Below are positions 41,053 to 49,726 of a stretch of 64,000 nucleotides of DNA, one piece after another; position 1 is the stretch's first letter, and each line of letters opens with the position of its first letter. The DNA lies in contig NZ_CANLOZ010000004.1 of the NCBI RefSeq assembly GCF_947492965.1, positions 1 to 64,000 of the forward strand. Direction: 5' to 3'. Under the pieces are notes generated by a model. It did not search any database. It was not told the DNA's origin and saw nothing but the letters and a program-made list of their open reading frames with translations. Source of the DNA: an uncultured Aquimarina sp. Lineage in GTDB: Bacteria; Bacteroidota; Bacteroidia; Flavobacteriales; Flavobacteriaceae. Position numbers and translations under genes: made by a program.

Positions 41053-41838
41053 ATGCTAAATTATTCTATATATCGTCATAATACGAATCCTAAATGGGTA
41101 ACTTTTGTTCATGGAGCAGGTGGAAGTTCTTCTATATGGTATAAACAAGTTAGAGAATTTAGAAAGCACTATAATGTACTCCTTTTGGATCTAAGAGGTC
41201 ATGGTAATTCCAAACCTGCAATTAAAGATGCTTTTAATTCTAAATATACTTTTGATTCTATAACAGATGATATTGTAGAGGTGATCGATAAAGAGGAAAT
41301 TAAATCATCACATTTTATTGGAATATCGTTAGGGACTATATTAATTAGAAATCTTGCCGAAAAACATCCTGATCGTGTAGAAAGCATGATTATGGGTGGA
41401 GCGATTATGAAACTCAACTTTAGGTCGCAGGTATTAATGAAGCTTGGGATTGTATTTAAATCAGTAGTGCCTTATATGTTTTTATATAAGTTTTTTGCTT
41501 TTATCATAATGCCCAAAAAGAACCATAAAGAATCAAGAGTTCTTTTCGTAAATGAGGCTAAAAAACTATATCAGAAAGAATTTGTTCGTTGGTTTAGACT
41601 AACTTCAGAAATCAATCCTTTACTAAGATTCTTTAGATCTAAAGACATTAAAATACCTACCTTATATGTAATGGGAGAAGAAGACTATTTATTTCTGCCA
41701 TCGATAAAGAAAGTTGTTTCTATGCACCAATTTTCGAATCTTTTTGTGGTAAAAGATTCTGGGCACGTAGTAAATGTAGAACAACCAGAGGTTTTTAATG
41801 AAGAATCCTTAGCCTTCTTACATCAATTTAGTAAATAG
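41053..41838 (+). CDS. Alpha/beta hydrolase
   Basis: The protein has 261 residues and no signal peptide. The oxyanion loop is FVHGAGGSSSIWYKQ, the family motif is LLLDLRGHGNSKP, the nucleophile elbow is HFIGISLGTILIRNLAEKHP (Ser in GISLG), the acid region is VMGEEDYLF, and the catalytic His is in VKDSGHVVNVEQPE. A complete Ser-Asp-His triad is visible. Substrate unknown. Confidence 0.9.
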   Translation: MLNYSIYRHNTNPKWVTFVHGAGGSSSIWYKQVREFRKHYNVLLLDLRGHGNSKPAIKDAFNSKYTFDSITDDIVEVIDKEEIKSSHFIGISLGTILIRNLAEKHPDRVESMIMGGAIMKLNFRSQVLMKLGIVFKSVVPYMFLYKFFAFIIMPKKNHKESRVLFVNEAKKLYQKEFVRWFRLTSEINPLLRFFRSKDIKIPTLYVMGEEDYLFLPSIKKVVSMHQFSNLFVVKDSGHVVNVEQPEVFNEESLAFLHQFSK

Positions 41839-41849
41839 GAGACAAGTAA

Positions 41850-42026
41850 TTAGGATTGCTGATGATCTAATTTTTTGATTTCCATCAAAAGCTTATTTGC
41901 TTCCTCATTTAAGTTATCACTCTTTTCTTTATCTTTTAAGGCAATGATATAAGAGCTTTTCATTAAACGACAATAGCGTTTTTGTAGTTTTTCGAGATCA
42001 GATTTATCCTTAGACCAATAAAACAT
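41850..42026 (-). CDS. Lacal_2735 family small protein
   Basis: The 58-residue ORF starts MFYWSKDKSDLEKLQKRYCR and has the family layout: a short aromatic start, then KLxxxYxxLMKxSYxIAxxDxxKSDxLxxEAxxLxxxI. The charged, all-helical family is named after Leeuwenhoekiella/Lacinutrix-type genomes and widespread in Flavobacteriaceae; its function is unknown. Confidence 0.8.
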   Translation of the reverse strand: MFYWSKDKSDLEKLQKRYCRLMKSSYIIALKDKEKSDNLNEEANKLLMEIKKLDHQQS

Positions 42027-42113
42027 TTTTCTTTCTTTTACTTTTTATGCAAAAGTATTAGCTCTCAGTAAAAATGATTCTTAAGACTAAGTTAAGTTTA
42101 TTTAATGCTATAC

Positions 42114-42154
42114 TAAAAAAAGGATCGGGCAAACTAAATTGCACGATCCTTTAT
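42114..42154 (-). terminator. Terminator of the susCD-like operon
   Basis: On the minus strand AAAGGATCG and CGATCCTTT with a 16-nt loop and a run of T, 23 bp after the SusD stop. Confidence 0.8.
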
Positions 42155-42176
42155 TGGCTAATTCAAATTAATTATA

Positions 42177-43538
42177 CTAATACCCTTCATTTTGCTCTAA
42201 ATCAGGATTGATATTTCGTTCTCTTTGAGGTATAGGTAATACTAATCTATTGTCATCAAAAGGTAGCTCTCCAACTGAAATCTCCAACCTTTTAAAATCA
42301 TGTAATTTGTGACCCTCAAAAGATAATTCGCGTAATCTTTCTAAAATGATATCTACATATTCGATATCTGTGAAAGGAAATGCATTAGATCTATTTCTTA
42401 CAACATTCACATCGTTTAGCGGACTATCACCAATAGCTGTATTAAGAATAAAATTTGACTCAGCTCTAATTAAATATATTTCCGGTAATCTGATAAATGG
42501 TATATTTGAATTTCCAAATATCCATTTAAAAGAAGCTATTCCCGATCCTGTTTCCGAATCTATGTAAAAATAGTTCGCTCTAGCGTCATTAGCATCGTCA
42601 AATATTCCAAAAAATGCATCTTTTATGGAGATGTCAGGATTTCCTGGTCTTCCTCCAAATCTATCTGTGGCCCAAAATGTATTCATACCGTTTGTGCCAT
42701 CAGAATCGGTTACTTGCCAGGCAAAAATGTCTTCAGTAGAATTATCATCATTATTGTACGCATCATCAAGAGTTTCTGTAAGGGTATATATTCCAGATTG
42801 AATTACTTCATTGGATAGATCCCTAGCTTGCTCATAATTGCCAATTTGTAAATATATTCTGGCTAATAATGATTTGGCTGCGTTAGCAGAAGCAAAGACA
42901 CCGTTGGTTTGCGGTAACAATGCAATAGCATCCTCTAGATCGTTTATAATAAAATCATATACTTGTCCAATAGTATTTCTAGTTGGGTACGTAATATCGT
43001 CTAGCTGTATAACAGGTGTTCTAACAATGGGAACTCCAAGTTCACCATCATTTATACGATTGTTGTTGTGCTTAGAGAAGAAACGTAGTAAATCAAAATA
43101 GGTAACCGCTCTTAAGAATTTAGCTTGACCTTCAACAGAATTTTTTCTATCCAGATTTTCGAATATATCTAAATTGTCTAAAACAATATTTACTTGATTA
43201 CTGATATCGTATCCATTTAACCATAAAGCTGCAACAAAAGTATTATTGGTATTTATGGTTTTATTATTAAACTCACTTGGATCAGAAAAAGTACCGTTCC
43301 ATCCTAACTCTTGATCATTTGCAAGTAGTTCTGCTATGGTATATAATTGACCTCCATAACTTGCACCTTGTCCTGCTTGTGCATATGCTCCAATTAATAT
43401 GTTTGTTACTTTTTCTGGAGTATCAAAAGCGTTTTCTGTAGTTAGCGACTGTTCAGGGTCTGTATCTAATCTGTTTTCACAACTGATTTGGGTTAGTATA
43501 ACAGTTATGGTTAATAATGTTTTTATATATGTTTTCAT
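42177..43538 (-). CDS. SusD/RagB family outer-membrane nutrient-binding lipoprotein
   Basis: The protein has 453 residues, with lipobox ILTQISC, then the SusD pattern LDTDPEQSLTTENAFDTPEKVTNILIGAYA. TPR helices follow (AKFLRAVTYFDLLRFFS, SLLARIYLQIGNYEQA), and the end is LPIPQRERNINPDLEQNEGY, typical of the family. It forms the lid on the SusC-like TonB-dependent channel encoded just upstream. No glycoside hydrolase, sulfatase or peptidase is beside the pair, so the imported substrate is not indicated by context. Confidence 0.96.
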   Translation of the reverse strand: MKTYIKTLLTITVILTQISCENRLDTDPEQSLTTENAFDTPEKVTNILIGAYAQAGQGASYGGQLYTIAELLANDQELGWNGTFSDPSEFNNKTINTNNTFVAALWLNGYDISNQVNIVLDNLDIFENLDRKNSVEGQAKFLRAVTYFDLLRFFSKHNNNRINDGELGVPIVRTPVIQLDDITYPTRNTIGQVYDFIINDLEDAIALLPQTNGVFASANAAKSLLARIYLQIGNYEQARDLSNEVIQSGIYTLTETLDDAYNNDDNSTEDIFAWQVTDSDGTNGMNTFWATDRFGGRPGNPDISIKDAFFGIFDDANDARANYFYIDSETGSGIASFKWIFGNSNIPFIRLPEIYLIRAESNFILNTAIGDSPLNDVNVVRNRSNAFPFTDIEYVDIILERLRELSFEGHKLHDFKRLEISVGELPFDDNRLVLPIPQRERNINPDLEQNEGY

Positions 43539-43585
43539 TTCTTTCTTAACTTTTTGGTTATGATATATAGGTTTTAATAGCGGTA

Positions 43586-46500
43586 TTAAAATTCTATATT
43601 TAAACCTAATGTGTATGTTTTTGCTGGTGGAGCAGAGTAGAAGGAGATACCAGTTCTTACTCCAGAATTTCCATTAAAATCTGCAGTCGACTCAGGATCA
43701 TATCCATCATAGTCAGTAATAGTAAATAAATTTAAACCACTAAAATAGAATCTTACTTTTTCTAAATAGAACCTTTTAGAAAAGGTAGGATTGATCGTAT
43801 ATCCAAGTGTAATATTTCTAAGTCGAATGAAGTCAGCCTCCTGAAGATAACGAGTAGAATCAGCTTGCCCATTGTCTTGATTTAATCTTGCTTGTGGAAC
43901 ATCGGTAATGTCACCTGGGTTTTGCCATCTGTTTAACTGATCGACAGTTTGGTTATCGAAAAATTTACCATTACCAGAAGAGAATTTACCTGCTTGATCA
44001 AAAATTGAAGCTCCGAATTCTCCTTGGAATGTAAATTGAAAATCAAATCCATTCACTTTTAGATTGTTGGTAAATCCAACTTGATATTCAGGAAAAGGGT
44101 TTCCAGTAACTATCCTATTTGCGTTTGACAGATTATTCGTAGTTGATTTATCTAACGAACCATCAGCATTTAATGTATTTGTGTAAAATAATGCATCTCC
44201 ATTAGCAGGATCTACACCAGCGTACTCATACAGATAGAATGAAGATAAAGTTTCTCCTTTTCTAATAATATTTACTCCATCTATAATGTCTCCACTAGGA
44301 AGATCAGTAACTTCATTTGTATTTTTAGTAAAGAGTGCACCTATACTCCATATTACAGATGGTTTTGAAATAATTCTTGCATTCAAGCTTACTTCAAACC
44401 CTTCATTTACGATCTCACCAATATTTCTTACAACTGAAGTGAAACCTGAAGTACCTGGTAATGGCTGATTAAATAATAAATCATTTGTGGTTTTGTTATA
44501 ATAATCGAACTCTCCTGAAATGACATTATTAAACAAGCCAAAATCAGCTCCTAAGTCATACTGAGTAGTTTTTTCCCATCGTAATTCATTATCTCCTATT
44601 TGAATTGGAGAGACACCGAGTCTTTCATCATAGGTAGTAACTCCATAGAGATCTTTACTTGCGAAATCTCCGATTTCTGCATTTCCAGTAATACCCCAAC
44701 TTCCTCTTAATTTAAAATTACTTAGGAAATAAGAATTGCTTAAAAATCGTTCGTTACTAACTATCCAAGCAGCAGAAGCAGCAGGGAACCATCCGAACTG
44801 AGAATCTTGGCCAAATCTTGAAGAACCGTCTCTACGAATACTTAAGTTTATAAGATATTTTTCTGCAATAGAAAAACGGGATCTTGCAAAATAAGATAGA
44901 AAGTTATATTTGGTTTTATTAGATCCTCCGTTTGTTATTAACACTGCATTATCTAAGGTTTGTAAATCATCTGATGGGAAACCTTGTCCTATCGTGAATT
45001 GACTTTTGCGATTGGTTTCCTCGAAACTACCTCCAAGTGTAGCAGAAAAATCCACTGCATCACCAAGATTACGTTTATAGGTTAGATAATTGGTTAAAAT
45101 ATATCTTTCGGTAATAGCATTACTAACCGTACCAACACCTCCTGCTGAAGCAAATTCTGTCAAACTTCCAGAGAATCTTTCTGCATTCTGATTATTAGAA
45201 TCGTAACCAACTTCAGATTTAAATCTTAAATAATCATTAATGTAGAAATCACCGTATATATTTGCCGTAGTTCTCCAAATGTCGGTAACAAATCTTCCTG
45301 TTTGTTCCTGTCCTAAGAAATTTTGAAATAAAGTTGAGTTTCCATCTACGTTAGCTGTGCCATCTTCTAATAAAGCGGGTGTAAGAGGAGATTGCGCTAT
45401 AGATTGAAGAGGTGAAATAAAAGCATTGTCATTGGAAAGACGATCAATCGTTACCTTAGAGATATTTATATTCGCTCCAATTTTTGATTTTTTAGTAACG
45501 TCTGCATCTACTTTAGCTCTCAAAGTATAGCGGTCTAATTCATTCCCAAGTATAATACCTTCTGTTTTGTTGTATGAAGTAGAAACATAGTAAGTTAGAT
45601 TTTTACTTCCGCCAGAAGCGGATAAATCTATATCTTGAGTGATACCCTCTACTAATGCAAGATTTTGCCAATCGGTATCCACTTGATTATTTCTCCAATC
45701 TCTCCCTAGAGATAGTTGATCAAATCGACTTTCAATTTCGCTTAATGAAAGTCCGCTATTTAATGCGGCTTCGGTGTAGAAATCAACATATTGTTCGGCG
45801 TTTAAATACTCTCTTTTGTTGGTAGCAAAGTTCCATCCAGAAGCAGTGTTCAATGTAACTTTGGTCTTTTCTGCTTTGCCTTTTTTAGTAGTGATAATGA
45901 TCACACCATTAGTTCCTCTAGCTCCATATATGGCCGCTGCAGATGCATCCTTAAGGAAGTCGATGGAATCAATGTCATTAGGATTAAGTCCTATTAATGG
46001 GTTGATAGGAGAGTTGTTGATGGATTCATCATCATTAATTAGGGGTACTCCATCTAAAACATATAATGGTTCTTGAGATGCGCCTACTGTAGAGACACCT
46101 CTTACCCTTACTTTTATACCAGATTCAACTCTTCCAGAAAGTTGAGTTATTTGAACACCAGTAACTTTACTGGTCATCAAAGATTGAATACTTGGAGTGT
46201 TAATATCACCTATTCCTTCAGCTTGTATGCTTGCAACACTCGTGGTAATTTGTTTTTTGGAGGAACTTCCGTATCCTATTACTACTACTTGGTCTAATCC
46301 TTCAACATTATCTTTAAGCGCAACATTGATTACTAAAGATGAGGAGATTATAACTTCTTGTGTTTCGAAACCTACGTAAGAAAAGATAAGTGTATCACCG
46401 ATATTAGCTTCGATAGAATAATTACCATCAAAATCGGTTTGTACCCCATTATCAGTGTTCTTAACTAAAATATTTGTTCCTGGAAGTGGAATTCCTGAAG

Positions 46501-46600
46501 GGTCTGTAACCATTCCGGTTACTGTTTTCTCTTGGGCCTGAATAAGACCAGAGCATACGAAAATAGCTATAGCTATGCTAAGCTTGATTAAGTTTTTCAT
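43586..46600 (-). CDS. SusC/RagA family TonB-linked outer membrane protein
   Basis: The protein has 1004 residues with a signal peptide. Residues 24-105 form a carboxypeptidase-regulatory-like domain (VTGMVTDPSGIPLPGTNILVK). A TonB-box-like DQVVVIGYG is at about 103-111, then the plug (NTPSIQSLMTSKVTGVQI, VRVRGVSTVGASQEPLYVLDG) and the beta-barrel with repeated SusC motifs. The end, AKTYTLGLNIEF, is an outer membrane barrel signal. It imports oligomers with the SusD-like partner 47 bp downstream. Confidence 0.97.
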   Translation of the reverse strand: MKNLIKLSIAIAIFVCSGLIQAQEKTVTGMVTDPSGIPLPGTNILVKNTDNGVQTDFDGNYSIEANIGDTLIFSYVGFETQEVIISSSLVINVALKDNVEGLDQVVVIGYGSSSKKQITTSVASIQAEGIGDINTPSIQSLMTSKVTGVQITQLSGRVESGIKVRVRGVSTVGASQEPLYVLDGVPLINDDESINNSPINPLIGLNPNDIDSIDFLKDASAAAIYGARGTNGVIIITTKKGKAEKTKVTLNTASGWNFATNKREYLNAEQYVDFYTEAALNSGLSLSEIESRFDQLSLGRDWRNNQVDTDWQNLALVEGITQDIDLSASGGSKNLTYYVSTSYNKTEGIILGNELDRYTLRAKVDADVTKKSKIGANINISKVTIDRLSNDNAFISPLQSIAQSPLTPALLEDGTANVDGNSTLFQNFLGQEQTGRFVTDIWRTTANIYGDFYINDYLRFKSEVGYDSNNQNAERFSGSLTEFASAGGVGTVSNAITERYILTNYLTYKRNLGDAVDFSATLGGSFEETNRKSQFTIGQGFPSDDLQTLDNAVLITNGGSNKTKYNFLSYFARSRFSIAEKYLINLSIRRDGSSRFGQDSQFGWFPAASAAWIVSNERFLSNSYFLSNFKLRGSWGITGNAEIGDFASKDLYGVTTYDERLGVSPIQIGDNELRWEKTTQYDLGADFGLFNNVISGEFDYYNKTTNDLLFNQPLPGTSGFTSVVRNIGEIVNEGFEVSLNARIISKPSVIWSIGALFTKNTNEVTDLPSGDIIDGVNIIRKGETLSSFYLYEYAGVDPANGDALFYTNTLNADGSLDKSTTNNLSNANRIVTGNPFPEYQVGFTNNLKVNGFDFQFTFQGEFGASIFDQAGKFSSGNGKFFDNQTVDQLNRWQNPGDITDVPQARLNQDNGQADSTRYLQEADFIRLRNITLGYTINPTFSKRFYLEKVRFYFSGLNLFTITDYDGYDPESTADFNGNSGVRTGISFYSAPPAKTYTLGLNIEF

Positions 46601-46708
46601 TGAGGGCTTTTTTAAAATCGGACGCGAAATTAAATGAATCTCTCGATAAAAAAAGTCCTACAACATAATTACCTCCTTGAAATGGATGGTTCGGTTTTGA
46701 GAATAATT

Positions 46709-46733
46709 GAACCCCTTCTCTTGAAGGGGTTCC
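46709..46733. other. Hairpin upstream of susC-like gene
   Basis: GAACCCCTTC and GAAGGGGTTC form a perfect 10-bp stem with a 4-nt loop. There is no T tract on either side. It lies between the DUF4197 gene and the susC-like gene on the minus strand and may be a leader structure or a weak terminator. Confidence 0.5.
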
Positions 46734-46880
46734 GTATTCTTATAAAAAAATCTTATTGATTGTTATTAAATCTATAAATTAAATAAAAAGCTGAATTTTT
46801 GTGAAAAATTTGAAAAATCGTTGAAAACCATACAAGATTAGATGAAGTGTATAAAGTGTAAGGTTATTCCTTCTGAGCTT

Positions 46881-47600
46881 TTATTTACCGTCCTGAAGCG
46901 CAAAAACTTTTCTAAGTAAATCGGTAGTTCTTGAACTTAATTTGGTTCTTATTTCACCTTCTTCCACTGCAATCATGGTATAAACACCATTTAATGCCTC
47001 ACCTGTAACGTAATCTGTAAGATCAGGGTTTACTTTGTTCGTAAAAGGAATACTGTTATACTTATTAATAATATTAGACCAAACTCTATCTGCTCCTACT
47101 TTGGAAAGTGAATTTTTTATAACAGGGTTAAATTTTGAGTATAAGGCAGTTTTTGTAGTTCCCTTAAGATATTGTGTCGCAGCATCCTGATTACCAAGTA
47201 AAATTTGTTTAGCATCATTAAATGTAATTTGCTTTACTGCATTTACAAAAATAGGAGTCGCTTCTTTTACCGCATCTTCAGCAGCTCTATTTAATACTTT
47301 TAAACCTTCATCAGCTAAATTATCTAATCCAATATCTCGCAATGATTTATCTACTTTTTTAAGTTCATCAGGTAATACAATTTTTACCAATTCATTTCTA
47401 AAAAAACCATCTTTTTGCGTAAGTTTTGTTACTTGTTTGTCGATCCCTTTATCTAATGCTTGCCGTAGACCATTTCCAATATCAACATTACTAAGACCGA
47501 TACCACCAGTAGTTTCTTGCGGAAGGCTTTCTATAACTTGCTGCAGTTCTGCACAACTGGTAAGTTGAAATATAACGAGTATTAGCAAAAATCTTTTCAT
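46881..47600 (-). CDS. DUF4197 lipoprotein
   Basis: The protein has 239 residues, with lipobox VIFQLTSC. The DUF4197 body includes GLSNVDIGNGLRQALDKGI, FFRNELVKIVLPDELKKV, LNRAAEDAVKEATPIFVNAV and TALYSKFNPVIKNSL, ending GVYTMIAVEEGEIR. It is a helical periplasmic protein family of unknown function. It stands alone upstream of susC. Confidence 0.92.
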   Translation of the reverse strand: MKRFLLILVIFQLTSCAELQQVIESLPQETTGGIGLSNVDIGNGLRQALDKGIDKQVTKLTQKDGFFRNELVKIVLPDELKKVDKSLRDIGLDNLADEGLKVLNRAAEDAVKEATPIFVNAVKQITFNDAKQILLGNQDAATQYLKGTTKTALYSKFNPVIKNSLSKVGADRVWSNIINKYNSIPFTNKVNPDLTDYVTGEALNGVYTMIAVEEGEIRTKLSSRTTDLLRKVFALQDGK

Positions 47601-47686
47601 CTTTTTTGTGTTTAAGTATTTGTAATCTAGGAAGAGTTTCTTTCGTGGACAATTTACATGTCACCAATCATTTCTTAATTTATTGT

Positions 47687-47694
47687 TAGATTTG
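47687..47694 (+). promoter_or_regulatory. -7 promoter element before the PqqB-like gene
   Basis: TAGATTTG fits TAnnTTTG, 17 bases before the ATG at 47712. No clear -33 element. Confidence 0.4.
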
Positions 47695-47711
47695 AGTAGA
47701 TATTCTTCTCT

Positions 47712-48668
47712 ATGAATTCAAAGTTAATTTTTTTCGCTCTATCTCTTTTCATTATTTCTTGTAAAAATAAAGAAGATTCGACAAAAGGAACATCTTCGCG
47801 ATATAATGACGCACTACAATATATCACCGTATTAGGAATCGCACAGGATGGAGGATATCCTCATATTAATAATACCAATGAATTTGAGGCTGTGGCTTCT
47901 GGTAAAATTAAAAAGGAGTTAGTGGTTTCTTTAGGATTAGTAGATGAAAAAGCGAAGAAAAAGTTTTTGATAGAGGCAACTCCTGATCTGCCAGAACAAT
48001 TGGCAATGTTAGATGCACATTTTCTTGATCAAGATCCTATTATAAATGGTGTATTTCTAACGCATGCGCATATCGGACATTATACAGGTCTTATGTATTT
48101 TGGTAGAGAAGCAATGGGAGCAAAAGATATTAATGTTTTTGCTATGCCTAAAATGAAATCTTTTTTAGAATCAAATGGACCTTGGTCTCAACTGTTAGCA
48201 CTAAATAATATCAGGATACAGAGTTTGAATGATAAAGAACCTTTGAGGATAACAAATGAGATTAATGTTACTCCATTTACAGTACCTCATAGAGATGAAT
48301 TTTCTGAAACGGTAGGGTATAAAATATCGGGCCCAACCAAGACGGCATTATTTATTCCAGATATTAATAAATGGTCTCTTTGGGAAAATAATATTGTGGA
48401 TGAGGTAAAAAAGGTAGACTATGCGTTTTTGGATGCTACTTTTTTTAAGGATGGAGAAATTCCTAGACCTATGTCTGAAGTTCCTCATCCGTTTATTCAA
48501 GAAACCATAGAGTTGTTCAATAATAAAAGTAAAGAGATGAAATCAAAAATTATATTCATCCATTTTAATCACTCTAACCCTTTAATAAATCCAGAAAATA
48601 AGGATAGAAAAAAGTTAGAAGAAGAAGGGTATAAGTTTGCTAATACAGGAGATGTATTCGGTTTATGA
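47712..48668 (+). CDS. PqqB-like metallo-beta-lactamase-fold lipoprotein
   Basis: The protein has 318 residues, with lipobox LSLFIISC. The metallo-hydrolase motif is THAHIGHYTGL, with further ligands in VPHRDEF and FIPDINKW. Overall similarity is to PqqB (ITVLGIAQDGGYPHINN at the start of the domain). No other PQQ genes are present, and PqqB is normally cytoplasmic, so this is probably a secreted hydrolase of the same family with another role. Its 3' end overlaps the convergent purU gene by 6 bp. Confidence 0.85.
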   Translation: MNSKLIFFALSLFIISCKNKEDSTKGTSSRYNDALQYITVLGIAQDGGYPHINNTNEFEAVASGKIKKELVVSLGLVDEKAKKKFLIEATPDLPEQLAMLDAHFLDQDPIINGVFLTHAHIGHYTGLMYFGREAMGAKDINVFAMPKMKSFLESNGPWSQLLALNNIRIQSLNDKEPLRITNEINVTPFTVPHRDEFSETVGYKISGPTKTALFIPDINKWSLWENNIVDEVKKVDYAFLDATFFKDGEIPRPMSEVPHPFIQETIELFNNKSKEMKSKIIFIHFNHSNPLINPENKDRKKLEEEGYKFANTGDVFGL

Positions 48669-49517
48669 GAAAATGACTGTTTTGTTATTATAGACCAACA
48701 CTTTTCTTTCTATATGATGTTTGATGGCCCGCGATAGCACTATTTTTTCCAGATCTCTACCTTTTAGAATAAAATCCTGAACGTTATGGATGTGTGATAC
48801 ACGAACTACTTCCTGCTCGATAATAGGGCCTTCATCCAGATCTGAAGTTACATAATGGCTAGTAGCACCAATAATTTTTACACCACGTTCATAAGCAGAA
48901 TGATATGGTTTGGCTCCGGGAAAAGCTGGTAAAAAAGAATGGTGGATATTAATAATTCTATTTGTAAATTGATTTACAAAGTTTTCTGAAAGTATTTGCA
49001 TATATCTCGCTAAGACAATGAAATCTACTTTATGCTCTTGAAGTAGTGCTAATTGTCCCGCTTCAGCTTCGGCTTTGTTTGTTTTAGTAACAGGAATATG
49101 TTTAAATGGAATTTTAAAACTATCGGCAATTGGTTTTAGATCAAGATGATTACTGATGATGATAGGTATTTTTGCTTTAAGCTCTCCAGAAGCATGCCTA
49201 CTCAAAATATCATACAAGCAGTGATCATATTTAGAGACAAAAAGAGCCATTTTAGGCTTTTTTTCTGCGTTGTACATTTCCCAATGCATATTATAATTAT
49301 CCGCAACCACCTTATTAAAGGATTCTTTGAATAATGCTAACTTTTCTTCATCTTGATCAAATTCACATTCTAACCTCATGAAAAACTCACCTAACTCTCT
49401 ATCTACATGTTGCTCTATGTAGACAGTGTTTCCTTTTTTTGCTAAGATAAAATTGGTGACTGTGGCAATGATTCCTTTTTTGTCTAAACAGTGAATAAGA
49501 AGTGTGGTCTTTTTCAT
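48663..49517 (-). CDS. purU: Formyltetrahydrofolate deformylase
   Basis: The protein has 284 residues. The N-terminal ACT domain is at about 1-80 (TLLIHCLDKKGIIATVTNFI). The formyltransferase-like domain has MALFVSKYDHCLYDILSRH, IPFKHIPVTK, FIVLARYMQILS, NIHHSFLPAFPGAKPYH (catalytic Asn and His) and GATSHYVTSDLDEGPIIEQ (Asp). It releases formate from 10-formyl-THF to balance one-carbon pools and supply formate to PurT. Confidence 0.95.
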   Translation of the reverse strand: MKKTTLLIHCLDKKGIIATVTNFILAKKGNTVYIEQHVDRELGEFFMRLECEFDQDEEKLALFKESFNKVVADNYNMHWEMYNAEKKPKMALFVSKYDHCLYDILSRHASGELKAKIPIIISNHLDLKPIADSFKIPFKHIPVTKTNKAEAEAGQLALLQEHKVDFIVLARYMQILSENFVNQFTNRIINIHHSFLPAFPGAKPYHSAYERGVKIIGATSHYVTSDLDEGPIIEQEVVRVSHIHNVQDFILKGRDLEKIVLSRAIKHHIERKVLVYNNKTVIFS

Positions 49518-49673
49518 TTGATCTTAATGTGGTGGGTTGGTTTAAGTTTAATTAAGATATAAACATACTATTTAGTATATAAAATTTGTAATAATCTCCT
49601 ACAAATTTGAAATAAGTAAAACCTTTTTAGATATTTTAAAATATATCTCTGTTTTTTCTGAAGTATTGGTAAT

Positions 49674-49705
49674 AAAAAAGGCTGATTCTATAAATCAGCC
49701 TTTTT
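49674..49705. terminator. Terminator after the zinc metalloprotease gene
   Basis: AAAAAGGCTGATT and AATCAGCCTTTTT form a stem with a short loop and A/T tracts on both sides. On the minus strand it lies 22 bp beyond the metalloprotease stop. Confidence 0.85.
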
Positions 49706-49726
49706 AAGTTATTAAGACATAGAAGT

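Noticed and set aside
46655..46690. AAGGAGG followed by ATG TTG TAG in the susC leader (minus strand)
   Set aside because: A two-codon frame next to a Shine-Dalgarno-like sequence is most likely chance, and Bacteroidota rarely depend on such sites.
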